64,000 nt of DNA from Diphasiastrum complanatum (GCA_029204225.1 CM055098.1:1427106-1491105), one strand, 5' to 3'. Shown: positions 21,640 to 33,082, numbered from the stretch's first letter. Notes: generated by a model not told the origin, from the letters alone. Program-made: numbers and translations.

Positions 21640-22080
21640 TTTCAAAACACAAAAGGTACCATTCAGAAGGTACAATTCTCTTTCTCATTGACAATTCATC
21701 AGAAAGTACAATTCTCTTTCTCATTGACGATTCGTTCATCATGTGTTGTAGAGGATGGAGCTTTAGAAGAACTATTGCGGCTTTCTTCCTCGCGATTCTC
21801 AAGGTAGCAGAGATATGGAGCTGCCTTCACTTGTGGCAAGCGACAAACTCCTTGAGCGAAGGAATTTCTGGCAGTTACCACTCTACAACAAATCATTGAT
21901 TCCAGAGAGCAACAAATCGTTGATTCCAAAGAGCGAAGTGAATACGAAATACAAATCGAAAGAAAAAAACGCAAATACTGTAGCTGCAAAAACCAAAACC
22001 CTAACCAAAAATTCTATTGAAAAATGCAAATAGTGTAGCTTCTAAACCCTAACCAAATATTGTAATGAAAAAAGTGCAGC
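21640..22080. repeat. Short diverged tandem repeats
   Basis: GTACAATTCTCTTTCTCATTGAC occurs twice (about 21670 and 21706), a TTGATTCCA-AGAGC motif twice (21896 and 21923), and a GCAAATA-TGTAGCT...ACCCTAACCAAA unit of about 55 bp twice (21970-22060). No coding signal. Confidence 0.6.
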
Positions 22081-22830
22081 TCAATCAGTACGGATTCTTG
22101 AGACATCCATAGTTAAAGATCCTCAGAAATTCATTTCAACGTTAATGAGTTGACAATTACAACACGCCCTTTTCAAGCCGTGCTCCAAACTATATTTCAA
22201 TCTAAGAAGATGCCTGCCAGCTTGCACATAGTATATTCCAACTTATAGGTCCACTCTTTCCCTTGCTTTGTTAATAATTAGTTCATAGAAGTTGTGTTGC
22301 TGCATACGCAAATTAAGTCAAATAAAATCACTGATAATATATTCATGGAAAAACCCTGAAACAGATTGCATAGAGAAATATATCAGCCATGAGGTAAAAT
22401 TTTGAATTATAGCTATCTATACTCTGCTCTTGGATGGAATGTGTTAGGCAAAGAAAACATTCAGACATAACAATTGCTTTTAAAGGCAAGAATGGAGGCG
22501 TCAATTGAAATTCTTTTATACTCGTCTCATCCATAAATAAATGACCTCTTCAATTGTTGTTCTATCGAACCTATCTAAGAGATGTCGAGAAAAAGAAAAC
22601 TGGCTAGAAAAGAATGATACTATCATGAGTAGAAAGCAATAGAAAGGAAACAGAGATAATGATTGCCGGAGTGAATTAAAAATTGTGATATCAGAAGGTA
22701 AGAATCAATATGAACACATTAATAAGCTAGTCCAATGGTAATTCTACCAGGTTGTTGAGTTATCTAAGGCAGATGCATGAGTCAGAAATGCAAAAAAAAA
22801 AATTAGTTCGCTTCATCATCATAGCGTGGA

Positions 22831-23053
22831 CATCCAGTTGCACGTATCGAGCAGGAGCTCCAAAGGCAAAATTGTCCACATTAACAAAATGAGCTCCAGC
22901 AAAATCCAATATGACAGCATCTTCTCGGCAGATACCCACATGCCCTATGTAGGGCGCTAGCTAAGAAATAACAGGCAGAGGTGTCCACACCAAACAGCAG
23001 GGGAACCTAGCACTTTCAGGATTTCTGAGGGTCGCAGCACCAACAAACAACAT
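22831..23053 (-). pseudogene. RTE1/TMEM222-type (DUF778) gene fragment with a nonsense codon
   Basis: Minus-strand frame from ATG (23053) reads a short leader, then ARFPCCLVWTPLPVIS, a TAG stop, [42 protein letters not shown]. This is the N-terminal half of plant REVERSION-TO-ETHYLENE SENSITIVITY1-like proteins, membrane proteins of the Golgi/ER that modulate the ETR1 ethylene receptor in Arabidopsis. The stop replaces the tryptophan of the conserved SW dipeptide, consistent with TGG to TAG. The second half (the TCNCHSF cysteine motif and membrane helices) is absent. A broken, partial copy, probably captured by a transposon. Confidence 0.78.
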
Positions 23054-23164
23054 GCCTTCATCTGGCAAACCTGTCTCCTCCTCTGTACCTTGATTTATAG
23101 GCGTTTTGCCAAAAGCTGAAGCAGACAATCTTGATCTCCAAGAAACTGACCAAGTTATTTTTTT

Positions 23165-23490
23165 ATAGTTCAGAGAGAGACCGCCCTGTCAGCGTGCCCT
23201 GTCAACCGCCCTATGTGCCGCCTCATGTGAAAATCACTACCTGTTTGTAATCGCTGCATGTGCATTTGTCAATGGCCGACCTGCGTAGATAGACCAATCA
23301 CGGCCTGTGCAAATCACACTTCTTGGTTTTCACAATGTCACTGCATGTTTGATCGCTGCCTGTGTAATCGATGCCGATGTAATCACTGTAGGTGTAGTCA
23401 CTGCTTGCAGTCGGTGTGGCCTGTGTAAACCCTGCCTATGTGTTTGTTCATGGCCAACCTGTGCGAATAGGGTAGTCGTTGCCTGTGATA
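23165..23490. repeat. Degenerate tandem repeat built on CACTGCCTGTGTAATCG
   Basis: At least ten imperfect units related to TCACTGCCTGTGTAATCG (and GTCAATGGCCGACCTGCG variants) fill the space between the RTE1-like and STP-like fragments. Unit length varies between about 14 and 30 bases. Confidence 0.6.
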
Positions 23491-23491
23491 A

Positions 23492-23706
23492 TCGCTTGGC
23501 AAAAAGAAAGAAACAAACATGCTCATGACGACAACCCAGCCTGCAAAGAACAGGAAAATTCCATATTTGAAAGGACATAGCATTGCCAAGAATGACTGCA
23601 CGATGACAAATGTGAAGAATAGGTTAACAGAAACGATGATACTCTGCCCCGCTGATCGTGTTTCAAGAGGAAAACTTTCACTGGGGAAAAGCCATCCAAG
23701 GGGGGC
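23492..23706 (-). pseudogene. STP-type hexose transporter fragment (C-terminal membrane helices)
   Basis: The minus-strand frame reads [21 protein letters not shown], then [40 protein letters not shown] and FFLPS. It matches the stretch [21 protein letters not shown] to FFLPETKG of plant STP monosaccharide/proton symporters of the plasma membrane: transmembrane helices 10 to 12 including the PLETR motif. Upstream and downstream parts are missing; the frame runs into the tandem repeat exactly where PETKG is expected. Same strand as the RTE1-like fragment, which follows 440 bases further along. Confidence 0.78.
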
Positions 23707-23899
23707 CAATAATACGATCTGCTTCATCAATCGCAGACTTAAATTTGTTGGGTTCGTGCTCTAGTCACCGTGATCTTTTCGTTCTTCATTCTTTTGTAAG
23801 TATTTTCCACAAGGGAGCATAATCCTCTTAACTTTCTCGCTCATCTCGCTCATCTTCAGATTTTGCCTTTCCATCCATCTTTTGTGCTCGTTGCTTTGC

Positions 23900-24030
23900 A
23901 GGATTCAATCAGCACCTCGTAAGCATAATGAATCGCTTTGAAATGTTAATCAATCTCTTCCTTCAGCTTAAAGGGGGCACCACCTAGATCCGTAGGCCTA
24001 GCCAGTCTGATCGCTCCTCAAAGAGCTCTT
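23900..24030 (-). pseudogene. Possible third gene fragment, family not recognised
   Basis: The minus-strand frame reads RLARPTDLGGAPFKLKEEID, a TAA stop, then HFKAIHYAYEVLIESCKATST. Amino acid composition looks protein-like and the stop is isolated. I cannot name the family. It lies directly upstream of the STP-like fragment on the same strand. Confidence 0.3.
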
Positions 24031-24068
24031 GAGAAGTAAGTTTATCCAAATACATGATTATTGCCCGT

Positions 24069-24146
24069 AAGGAGTTTCCAAGGGCAACATTTTGGCCATC
24101 ATAAAGTAAGGAGTTTCCAAGAGCAACATTTTGGCCATCATAAAGT
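24069..24146. repeat. 39-bp tandem duplication
   Basis: Two copies of a 39-base unit beginning AAGGAGTTTCCAAG and ending CATCATAAAGT, with one mismatch. Confidence 0.95.
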
Positions 24147-24255
24147 ACAGGTTCTACATGTGATCAATCTCCTTATGGGCAAACAGCAAGGAGGGAGGAG
24201 CGATTCAAATGCAAAGAGCCAGGAGGTGAAAACAAAAAAACCATAGGCCGGTCGT

Positions 24256-24256
<1 letters not shown>

Positions 24257-24290
<34 letters not shown>

Positions 24291-24304
24291 AAGAGAGAGA
24301 GATT
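24257..24304. repeat. (GA)n microsatellite
   Basis: About 22 GA units with two AAAG interruptions. Confidence 0.95.
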
Positions 24305-24363
24305 CATTAGCAAACAGAATATCATTAATGGAAAAGTTATTCAATGTGCAAAGTTATTCAATG

Positions 24364-24500
24364 TGCATGCATGCATGCATGGGGAGGAGGGCTATGCATC
24401 CTTTTTCCCATACATGCATCCTCCTCCCCAAGTTTTTTAGTTAAAAAAAGCTCATGCATGGGTGAAGGGAGGAGGATGCATGGTGCACCCATACACATGC
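24364..24500. repeat. Foldback-like inverted repeats around ATGCATCCTCCTCCC
   Basis: GCATGGGGAGGAGG (24376) is followed by CATGCATCCTCCTCCCC (24413) in the opposite sense and again by GGGAGGAGGATGCATGG (24467). These can form alternative hairpins. Preceded by a CATG tetranucleotide run. No coding role seen. Confidence 0.55.
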
Positions 24501-24559
24501 GCAAAAGTGTACATAAGTTTATATATATTGTCAAGATGTGAGAGACTCCATTTGTGAAG

Positions 24560-26225
24560 GTGAATAGAACAAGTAACTTGTTATCCAATTCGCAAATCAA
24601 CAAAAGCAAAAGATAATTTTGTTGTATTGTTAAATGAGAGTATATGTAAGAATTACAATATCTCCAAGTTAGTTATACCAAATTTGTATGTTAAGTCAAT
24701 GCTAGTATTACAAGATATTATACCAAGGAAGTTGTGAGAAAAAAATTTAGCATCAAAGAAATTGAAAAGTTGAACCATTGTAAATATTTGGTCTTGTAGA
24801 TTTGCAAGGTCTTTATTGGACATTGATAGCAACTCCTTGCCTCCGTCTATCCTAAGAGTTTGTCTTATAAAGTGAGAACATTCAGTGAAAGAAGAACGTC
24901 TCTTGTTAGCTATAGTCTATGACTTTATAGATCAAAATTCATTTAAAAAATTCAATGGCCACCCCAAAACATTGTTGTGACATCACAATGAGAACCATTA
25001 GCCTATTGTCATTGATTGTAAGCTACAATAAATGTTTATGAAACTTTATTGTTAAGCGAAAGCTTGTGTTTCACGAATTGTAGCCAAAAGTGGACTTATC
25101 TTATCGAGCATGCCATCAATAGTCAATTGGTTACAAAGATATTGTACTATTGGGTTGCCAAAGCCAATGTCATAAATGCCCAACCAATTAATAGAGACCA
25201 AGTTGGTAACACTCACTATACTTTGATGCAACGATTGTGAAGGATTGATTTTCTACGATTCCTCAATTAAGTGAACAAACATCCCAGATTTTATAAAAGG
25301 CCATAGATTCTTGGAAAAAATCATTCTAATATGCCTAGTGTGAGCACAAGGTATGGATTCTTTCATCAAGTTAGGTACTATAGATAAGCCACAAAGAGAC
25401 AAACTAGAAAAGGCACAAGGTAGGAGACCTTCGTGATAGATAGGATGACATAATTGTGGATCTTCAAATGCTGAAAATGACTTCACCAGTTGAACAATAA
25501 TCTTAATTTTTCGTTTTAGCTAGTCTAGACCTTGATATCTACTCTCCTCAAAATCTAAAATAGAAGGGGGGGGGGGGGGGGGGGGGGGTAAAAATAGGGG
25601 TGGGAAAGCACTATTTTGCACTTCTGCTGAAGAGACGTGTCAAATTTAAAAAAAAAAAATTCAAGCCATCCAACGATCTTTTTAGCACTCACAAGCATCC
25701 ATGCAACCTTCTTTGTGATCACTCGCTAATTTTATTAATATTTTTGCTATTTTTTTATTGTGAAGATATACTTTTTGAAAAAGAAGGCACTATTGGGCAT
25801 AAATTTGCAAAGATGGTAAGAGGAATCTAAAGGGAAAGACAAATTGGAGTCACCACCAACTAGGCCAGCCAAGAAGATCAAACTACATAAAGATCTAGAT
25901 CCAGATTTCCAAGTGGATCTTGATCGGATGAGGAATTATTGGAGGTAAACCAGAGACACCATATTTGCTGTCCATTCCTAAACCATGTGAGACTCACAAT
26001 TGGTGGCAAGTTGGCCAAACACTTTTATTATTTCATCTTCTTGCGGCAATCATCTTTGATCGTCAAGATGTCTACCACATAGCCAGGACTGATAGTACTA
26101 CATTCAAAAACCGGCTCAACAATAAGACCTACAGATGAACACTTTATGACTGCAAAATATTATCGCGAATTAAAAACAATAGCTAACAGATAGGGGAGCC
26201 TAGAAAAATCTGAAAATAAAAAACA
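24560..26225. other. No gene recognised; contains a poly(G) tract
   Basis: AT-rich, with stops in all frames. A run of about 24 G lies at 25565-25588. Short frames such as those near 25100 and 25300 have no recognisable motif. Confidence 0.45.
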
Positions 26226-26227
26226 AC

Positions 26228-26440
26228 TTACTTTTTGAATTTAAGGTGCATTGCATCCATGCTGAGCTCTTTTGCAACAACACGGGACATCACCGAGCTA
26301 ATGGTGGTTTCATCCTTGATTTCTTGTACAGACCTCCACCAATCCCCTCTCATATCATCAAGGAGCTCTTCAATTTGAGGATCAAGTTTTTTAGTAGCCT
26401 CTTTCGACAATAGCTTTTCCCTTGGAAACTTTTTGGCCTT
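26228..26440 (-). pseudogene. Exon-like frame, weakly like the TAF12 histone fold
   Basis: The minus-strand frame reads KLLSKEATKKLDPQIEELLDDM, DWWRSVQE, then VVAKELSMDAMHLKFK and ends exactly at a GTAAGT donor (AAAAA|GTAAGTT at 26225-26229). The start resembles the KLDPEVEELLLEIADDFVESV helix of the TFIID subunit TAF12, but the later AKHRKS-LE-KD-LHL part matches poorly. Treat the family as unproven. No neighbouring exon was found. Confidence 0.25.
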
Positions 26441-26889
26441 TCAACTCTTTATTTTTTCACATGCCAAAAATAACATCCTGAATATCCCAGACCTGACCTT
26501 GATGAAAAGCTAATTGAAACCAGGAATCATACTTGCGTAGGCCATAAGGCCAAAATACAAGAAGTGGTGCCACACTATCAAGGCATGGAAAACCAATGAT
26601 GGCATAGTTTAAACCCATTAGAGATGTAGGTCTTCAAGCAATGGCCACCTTTATGGATTTTTCGAAGTGGCTAGAATAAAAAAAGGTTCGAATTTCTCTC
26701 ATGCTCTTTCAATACCTAGTGGCAGGAGTCAAGGAACCTGCAGGGTACAACTATGATTGGGCAACTCTAGTGTGTGATGAAATCTCAAAGGCCCTACATT
26801 ATCCAAAAAGCACACCACTGTAAGGTTCCTCTTGACTCAATTAAAAGTCTATCGACAAGAGAATGACATTGTTGCATTTTGTTGTGATT

Positions 26890-27990
26890 CACCTCACATA
26901 AGATATTCGAATTTTGCCAAGTCTTCTTCTTTGGCACCACAACAATAGGTGAGACCCCATCACTACTTTCAAATCAATCTAATGTTCCCCAAATTCTTTA
27001 AGTTTCAGAATATCCTTAAGATCATGCATAGTCCATCTCTTAATATATCAGTGTATATTTGCAACTCTTCTTTTGATAAATGTTTGGATATCTCCAATAC
27101 CTTATCAGGTGCAATTCTAATATCAATAACAACATTAGGTTTGATCATCCCTTCGGCCATATTTGTAGAAGTGTAGCCTTGTACTTCTCGATTCGAAACA
27201 TTGTTTTTTGCAACAGAAGATGATTCTGCCTCTGCAACCTCATAACATTCAAAATAATTTATTCGAATGTCATTGTCGTCAGTCGATTCTGCAAAAAATG
27301 AATCATCGTCTGATGTGAAACTGGTTTCCGACGTTGGCGTTTCACCTTCATATTTTTCAGACTTCTAGGATATTACATGCTATACAGATTGGACTTGTCT
27401 AATTTAGCAGTAGCTACGAAGTGTAATTCTTTTTTCTTCTAGTGCACTATAACATTAACTTGGTATAACCAAGGTCTTCCGATTAATACAGAATAGGTTG
27501 GATCGCCAATTGTCTTTATTACTAGAAAATTCACAATAAATGGCTTATTATGTATGTAAACCATCACCTATTTAAGCTCGTTGACTGGTTCTCTTGTTGT
27601 AGAGTCAGCCAACTTAATCTTCATTTGTGTTGGATAAATATTAGTTAGTCCAAGAGCATGTGTTGTATCTTTAGTCATAATATTCACACTCGATCCTGAA
27701 TTTATTGATACTTTTTCAATCAGGCAGCCTTCAATAGTCACACCAATTTTAAGAGCTCCCAATTCTTCCAGATCTGCGTGCAATAATGTAATCTCTAGCC
27801 GCTTGTGCTTCCTTTTCCTTTCAGGCTGCATCAACGTTTGAAGTTGTTTTTTGTAATAATTATTATCAGACATCAATTGTTCAAAGGTTATGTTCGATTG
27901 TAAAGCTCCAATATCGTCAACAATGTTGTAATTTGGCTTCAAACTTTGTGGCTTAGAATCGACAATAGCCTTTGACAATTTGAAAGGGTT
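26890..27990 (-). pseudogene. Ty3/Gypsy protease and beginning of RT, decayed
   Basis: The minus-strand frame 27978-27568 encodes HADLEELGALKIGVTIEG, then VSINSGSSVNIMTKDT and a strand NIYPTQMKIKLADST. INSGSSVNIM is the aspartic-protease active site DSGSSVNil of plant Gypsy elements with the catalytic Asp changed to Asn. The frame continues, after stops, through a VLIGRPWLYQVN motif (about 27470-27500), the protease C-terminus. GVSPIVVVPKKK (about 26950-26985) is the first RT block. No palm motif follows; the RT is cut short. The flanking 27.0-27.4 kb holds only broken linker. Confidence 0.65.
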
Positions 27991-28455
27991 AATACCGTCG
28001 TCCCATTAGGAAAAATATGGGCTCAAAATGGGCCCTTTAAGAAATTTCACTTTAGAGAGAGGTTACATAGAGAGAGAAAACCGGTAACTTCTGGTCGCTG
28101 TTTTTTGAGTTTCCGGCCTTGCCCGACGTTTAAGTAGTATGGTTAACTTCAGACAATAGCTAGTTAAGCATGAGATGTAATAACTTCTCTTCATGCTCGT
28201 TCCAAAATTTGGGATTAGAGCTCAATGCAAAAATTGAAGCGGGAGAGGCAGAACTTTTGAAATCACTATATGCTTATAGTGAAATATGAGGCGGGACGAT
28301 TTTTCAATGCAACATAAACATTACAAAAGTAAGGAATGCTAGATCTATTCAAGTTGATTTACTGTAGTTTGATTCATTTACATGATTGTAGCTTTAACAA
28401 TGGCAATGTTCCATTTGCATGTTGCTCTTCCGATGGAATGCACTCCAATTAGTAA

Positions 28456-30070
28456 GAAAAATGCGAAAGTTGTAAAGAAGTTGCTGCAATAGTTAGAGAA
28501 CTGAGAATGAATAATCATATGAATATAGATTTGTGGGTGGATGTATCAATTTATCCTAATGATCTAGCTACCAATTTGTGTCCAGATTTTAAGTCCGTAA
28601 CTCATCTTCTCATATATGTATGTGAAGGAAATAGCGGATTACTTGGATATTGTCAAAGGTTGCGTGATATTGGAATGCATAACATATCTTGTCTTAATCA
28701 ACAATTGCAATGTGCAAATCAACAATTGTTTCATTATGTGCAACACACTAGTGCTGAAAACAATGCACTCAAGAATGCTATGTCATAGTTGAATGCTACT
28801 GTCACTACTCTTCGGGGATCAAACCAAGAAATGTTAGAATCCATGGAAAAGTTGTGATCCGAGAGTTTAAAATCTGCTATTGATATAAAAGTTATCAATA
28901 AGACAATGATGAAGAGGAAAAGAAAGAGAGTACCTATGAAGAATATTGATGACTTATCTACACATAGCGGCAATCAGAAAAAAAGAATTTGAGCATTCAA
29001 GTATGTTGTCATATAGACTGTTTATTTGATTTGTATATGTCATTTAAGTTTGCTTTGCACTTGATAACATGGATTATTTATTTATTAAACATAATTTGAG
29101 TTTCATATGTTTGTTGCAGATCATGTTTGGTGGCAAAGAACTATTTAACAGATTGTTCATGCATTGGATCATCTTTAAGTCATGTTTTACCAAGAAAGTC
29201 AGCAAAGGAAATGATAAAAAATGCTCGGTTTAAAAAAATGAAAAATGAAATTGTAGAGACTGTTTTGATTAAGGTTCAATCATACTTGGATGCGAATGTG
29301 ATACAAGGTGCATGTGATGTATCTGGAATTAGCAGAAATGCTTATTCTACTTTTTTAGAATAGTTAAAGAAGCTTTTTTCCAAGTGATCGTGAAGAAAAT
29401 TTATCTTCCGCGTCCATATCGGGTAAGATTAGCTAGAAATTTTTATAATGACGGAATGTTCAAAGTAGTTGGCCAACCACTTCATATAACTGAATTATAC
29501 AAATCAGAATATGGTGAGCTCAATTTCAACGATTGCAATAATTTTTTTCTTGATATTGAAAATGTTCTAAAATACATTATTCAATTCTATAAACTAGACG
29601 AACATCAAGTAAACGGAAAGATCATTATTGTAATAAAATTGGATGAATCTGAAATCATCAAGGGTCAAAAGTTGGAACGAGTGAGTGTCACTTTGATGAA
29701 CAAAATTTCAGATACAAATGATCGAACGTATAGTGTTCAATCGGAAAATCACATATGGTGGTTGGCGGCTTTCCAGGTATACATTTCAATTTTCATTTAG
29801 AATATCTTTATTAACAATTCATACCTTGCCAGTTTTTATTGACATGTCATGCATTACTTGTTTATCTACAGGTCTTGAAAGAGGACCATAAAAAACTTTC
29901 ATGGATATTTTCAAGAACAAATTATGGCGAGATTATAAAGAGGCATTTGGAGGGTGAAAAATTTACAGTCGAAAACCATGGAAGTTTTCAAATTCAATGG
30001 CACCTTGTAAGGGATTTGAAAACATTAAAATGTTTGTATAATGTCTCTCATGGGACAACATCAAAGTATG
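28456..30070 (+). pseudogene. Unnamed intron-containing gene with transposase-like features
   Basis: Exon 1 (28456-29000) has a CESCKE pair of cysteines at its start and a coiled-coil-like NQQLQCANQQLFHYVQ region. A GT-AG intron (29001-29119) keeps phase into exon 2 (29120-29776, one frameshift near 29365), which encodes RPYRVRLARNFYNDGMF, KIIIVIKLDESEI-KGQKLERVSVTLMN and SENHIWWLAAFQ. A second phase-neutral intron (29777-29871) leads to exon 3: LKEDHKKLSWIF, FTVENHGSFQIQWHLVRDLKTLK, NVSHGTTSK. Two aspartates (KLDES and VRDLK) about 115 residues apart suggest an RNase H-like DDE nuclease, by inference. In-frame stops at 28786, 28855 and 28990 make this copy non-functional. Exon 3 is cut at about 30070, where antisense Copia DNA begins. 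I cannot assign a named family. Confidence 0.5.
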
Positions 30071-30084
30071 GTCCTTTGACAAAC

Positions 30085-30970
30085 GCAGGCCTGGATCCAT
30101 CGGTGAGTAAGCTAACTTACAGTTCATCAGATTATATTTGTCAAGAACATTGAAAAGATACCTTTGTTGAGTGATACAAATCAATTGTTTCGTTCCGTCT
30201 CTATGGATTTGAATGCCCAGACAGAAGTGAGCTTCACCCAGATCAGTCATGTCGAACTTAGAAAACAGCATCTGTTTAGAATCCTTAACCAAATTGGTAT
30301 CCTTGCTAGAAAGCAACGTATCATCCATGTATAAGGTGATAATAATGAAGGATTGATGCACCGACTTGGAATAGACATTGCAATCAGCAGTGCTTGGTTG
30401 GGAACCTTGTTCAATGAGGAATGTGTTGATCCTCTGAAACCAAGCTTTGGTAGATGTTTCAAGCCGTAAAGTGTCTTATAGAGCGTATAGACATGATTCT
30501 TCATACCTTCCAGAATATATCCTTCGGGCTGGATCATGTAGATGTCTTCTTGTATAACTCCATTCAGATAAGTTGTTTGCACGTCAAGTTGATGCACTTC
30601 AAGGTCAGCAGTTATATGATAGGAGGGCTCGGATTGATGAATGTTTGGCTACTGGACTGAAGGTCTCACTGTAGTCAACATTGGAAATCTGAGTGAATCC
30701 TCGTGCTACCATTCTTGCCTTTCTTCGATCAATCGCTCCATTGACATTGTACTTGATCTTAAAGATCCATTTGCAATCGATGATATTGCAGCCAATAGGA
30801 GCTTCGACTAATGACCACATATGGTTCTTGATCAGAGAGGAATACTCTCTGTCCATGGCTTCTCTCCAAAGATCAGAGTCTGGTAGGCTAAATGCCTCTT
30901 CGACTATTGTCTATTCCTGTATCAAGAGACATGTAGACTCAGGAGTATACCTTGTGGGTTGTGTGCGCAC
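30085..30970 (-). pseudogene. Copia 1 reverse transcriptase
   Basis: Segments in changing frames give WSLVEAPIGCNIIDCKWIFKIK, RMVARGFTQ-S-VDYSETFSPVAK, MHQLDVQTTYLNGVIQEDIYM, YGLKHLP and TLYMDDTLLSS (catalytic box YMDD, usually YVDD in Copia), then KFDMTDLGEAHFCLGIQI. All RVT_2 blocks are present but frameshifted. LSKD and the PMDPG motif at about 30085-30110 mark the truncated end. Confidence 0.8.
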
Positions 30971-31269
30971 TAGGCTTGATCTTCTGGGAGTAATTGACTG
31001 ATGAACCACTCCTGGGACTTGTCGCTGGGTAGCAGCAACATTTTTGTCTGACTTGTTGTCAAATAGTAGATCGATGATGGATACGCTTGAGCCTGAAGCT
31101 CGAATTGTTGTGTCAATGACAGGTGATAAAGGTTCTCCTGGAACAGTATCTTTGCCTTTGATGTCGATGAACTAATCCTCGATAAAGACTGTATCCCAAC
31201 TATACAAGATTTACTAGGTATTGAGATCATACAACTTATATGTGTTATCGGATGAAGTATATCCAATCA

Positions 31270-31910
31270 GGATGGTCTTGAAACCTTGGAAGTCGAATTT
31301 CTTCCTCGTGTCTTTTAGGATCTACATGTAGGCGACACATCCAAACACTCGTAGGTTCTTCACAGAAGGCTTAGAGCCTGTCCACAACTCATGGGGTGTT
31401 CTGCCTGAGAGGGCCTTGGTTGAACATATGTTCTAGAAGCAAGCTGCAGTGGAGACAACTTTGGCCCAGAAGCTCTTGGGTAGTGATGCATGTGCTAGCA
31501 TACATTTGGCTGATTAAACCAGAGTACGGTTCTTCCTCTCGGCCAAGCCATTTGATTGAGGACTATAAGGAGTGATGAATTGCTGCTCGATGCCTTGGCT
31601 CTGGCAGTATTCCTTAAATTCAGTAGAGACGTACTCTCCACCATTGTCAGATCTCAAGGCCTTGATCGTCCTTCTAGTCTCTTTTTTTGCATGCTCCTTG
31701 AAAATTCTGAAGCGATTGGAAGCTTCTAATTTCTTCTAGATAAAATGCACCACAGTCCTTCTGGAAAATTCATCAATAAAAGCTATAAAATATCTTGCAT
31801 CCTTCAGAGAAAAAGTCTTCATCGGGCCACAAATATCTGAATGCACAATATTTAACAATCCTCTAGCAATATGCTGATGGCCTGATCTAAATGGTTTCCT
31901 AGTGTTTACC
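31270..31910 (-). pseudogene. Copia 1 integrase core
   Basis: The minus strand reads RYFIAFIDEFSRR (first catalytic D), LRSDNGGEYVSTEFKEYC (second D) and PYSPQSNGLAERKNRTL (catalytic E), with one stop in between. The triad is preserved in sequence although the frame is broken. Confidence 0.72.
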
Positions 31911-32300
31911 AACTAAACAGTCTTGACAGACATATAACTCGACCTTATTATTAGAATAGTCTAGATCAAGAACAATAGAATGTTTAGACATTTGTTGTAT
32001 AGTAGTATGATTCAAGTGACCAAGCCTATAATGCCAAAGTAAACTTTTATTTGCTTGAATAAAAGTACTGAGCACCTGATTAGAGGCAGAAAAGCAATGA
32101 CTTAATCTATACAAGTATCCATGCCTCTTTCCGAGTGCTAGAATCTTGCCTATCCTATCAACTACTTTGCACTGATCACATTCGAATTCTACTTTATGTC
32201 CTAGATCTGTGATCCTGCTTACAGAGAGCAGATTCGTAGATAAATTGGGTACATATAGAACTTTAGAAAGTAGCTTATATTGGTCATTTGCAAAGCTCAA
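31899..32300 (-). pseudogene. Copia 1 GAG-pre-integrase region
   Basis: LSKVLYVPNLSTNLLSVSRITDLGH links the protease to LLWHYRLGHLNHTTIQQM and VCQDCLVGKH, the zinc-binding H-H-C-C pre-integrase domain. Confidence 0.78.
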
Positions 32301-32860
32301 TCTGACAGTACCTTCACCTTTAAAGCTTGTGTGCTATTATCACCAAGGTGAACATATTTGTTGGTACTGTAGAGTGTATAGGACTCGAAACAGCTAATGA
32401 GACTGGCCATATGCTGAGTGGCACCGGAATCCAGGAACCAAGAATTGTCGTTGGATGCTCCTTGATGGCTGGTCATGAAGGCATCATGATTCGCTTCTTG
32501 AATGGGCTGTGGAGCTTCTGTAGCTGCATTGGCCACTTGATTCGACTGTCCCTTGATGTTGTTCTTTGTTTGTAGTATCCGGCAGTCTTGAATCTCGTGG
32601 TTGTTTCTCTTCCAATATCTGCGGAACAACTTCTTCTTCGTCTGCAGATTCGATTGTTCTTTATGTTGTGCTGGTTTTTGGTCTTGCTTTGATTGCTTCG
32701 GGCCTTTCTTCTTCTTATGCTTAGTCGTGTCTTTGTTGATGTACAAAGCGTGAGAATTAGCTGAGAAACTGGAGGCTTTGTTCCTCCGCATGTCTTCCTG
32801 CAACAACATTGCAATGACTTTTGAGAGAGTCAGCTCTGGATGCGTCGTGATGATCATCAC
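32297..32860 (-). pseudogene. Copia 1 gag C-terminus and protease
   Basis: A lysine-rich stretch and a degenerate zinc knuckle (RRYWKRNNHEIQDC, first cysteines lost) precede SWFLDSGATQHMA, the Copia protease active site DSGAT, intact. Confidence 0.78.
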
Positions 32861-33082
32861 TCAACTATCGTATGAGTTTGGCAAGCTTGTAAGCAGTTGT
32901 ATTACTGCGTCTTGATCGTCTATGATAGATCCGACAGCAGCCATTTGCTTCAGCAGGTTCTTGAACTAGTTGATGTGATTATGTAGGAAATCACCATTTG
33001 CCATGTTGAGAGAGTAAAATTTATTCCTGAGATGTAGCTTGGAAGCTATATCTCGCACTTCATATAATGTGCTCAAGAAGTC

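Noticed and set aside
23165-23490. Possible CRISPR-like array
   Set aside because: Units are imperfect, without constant repeat and unique spacer pattern, and the DNA is eukaryotic.
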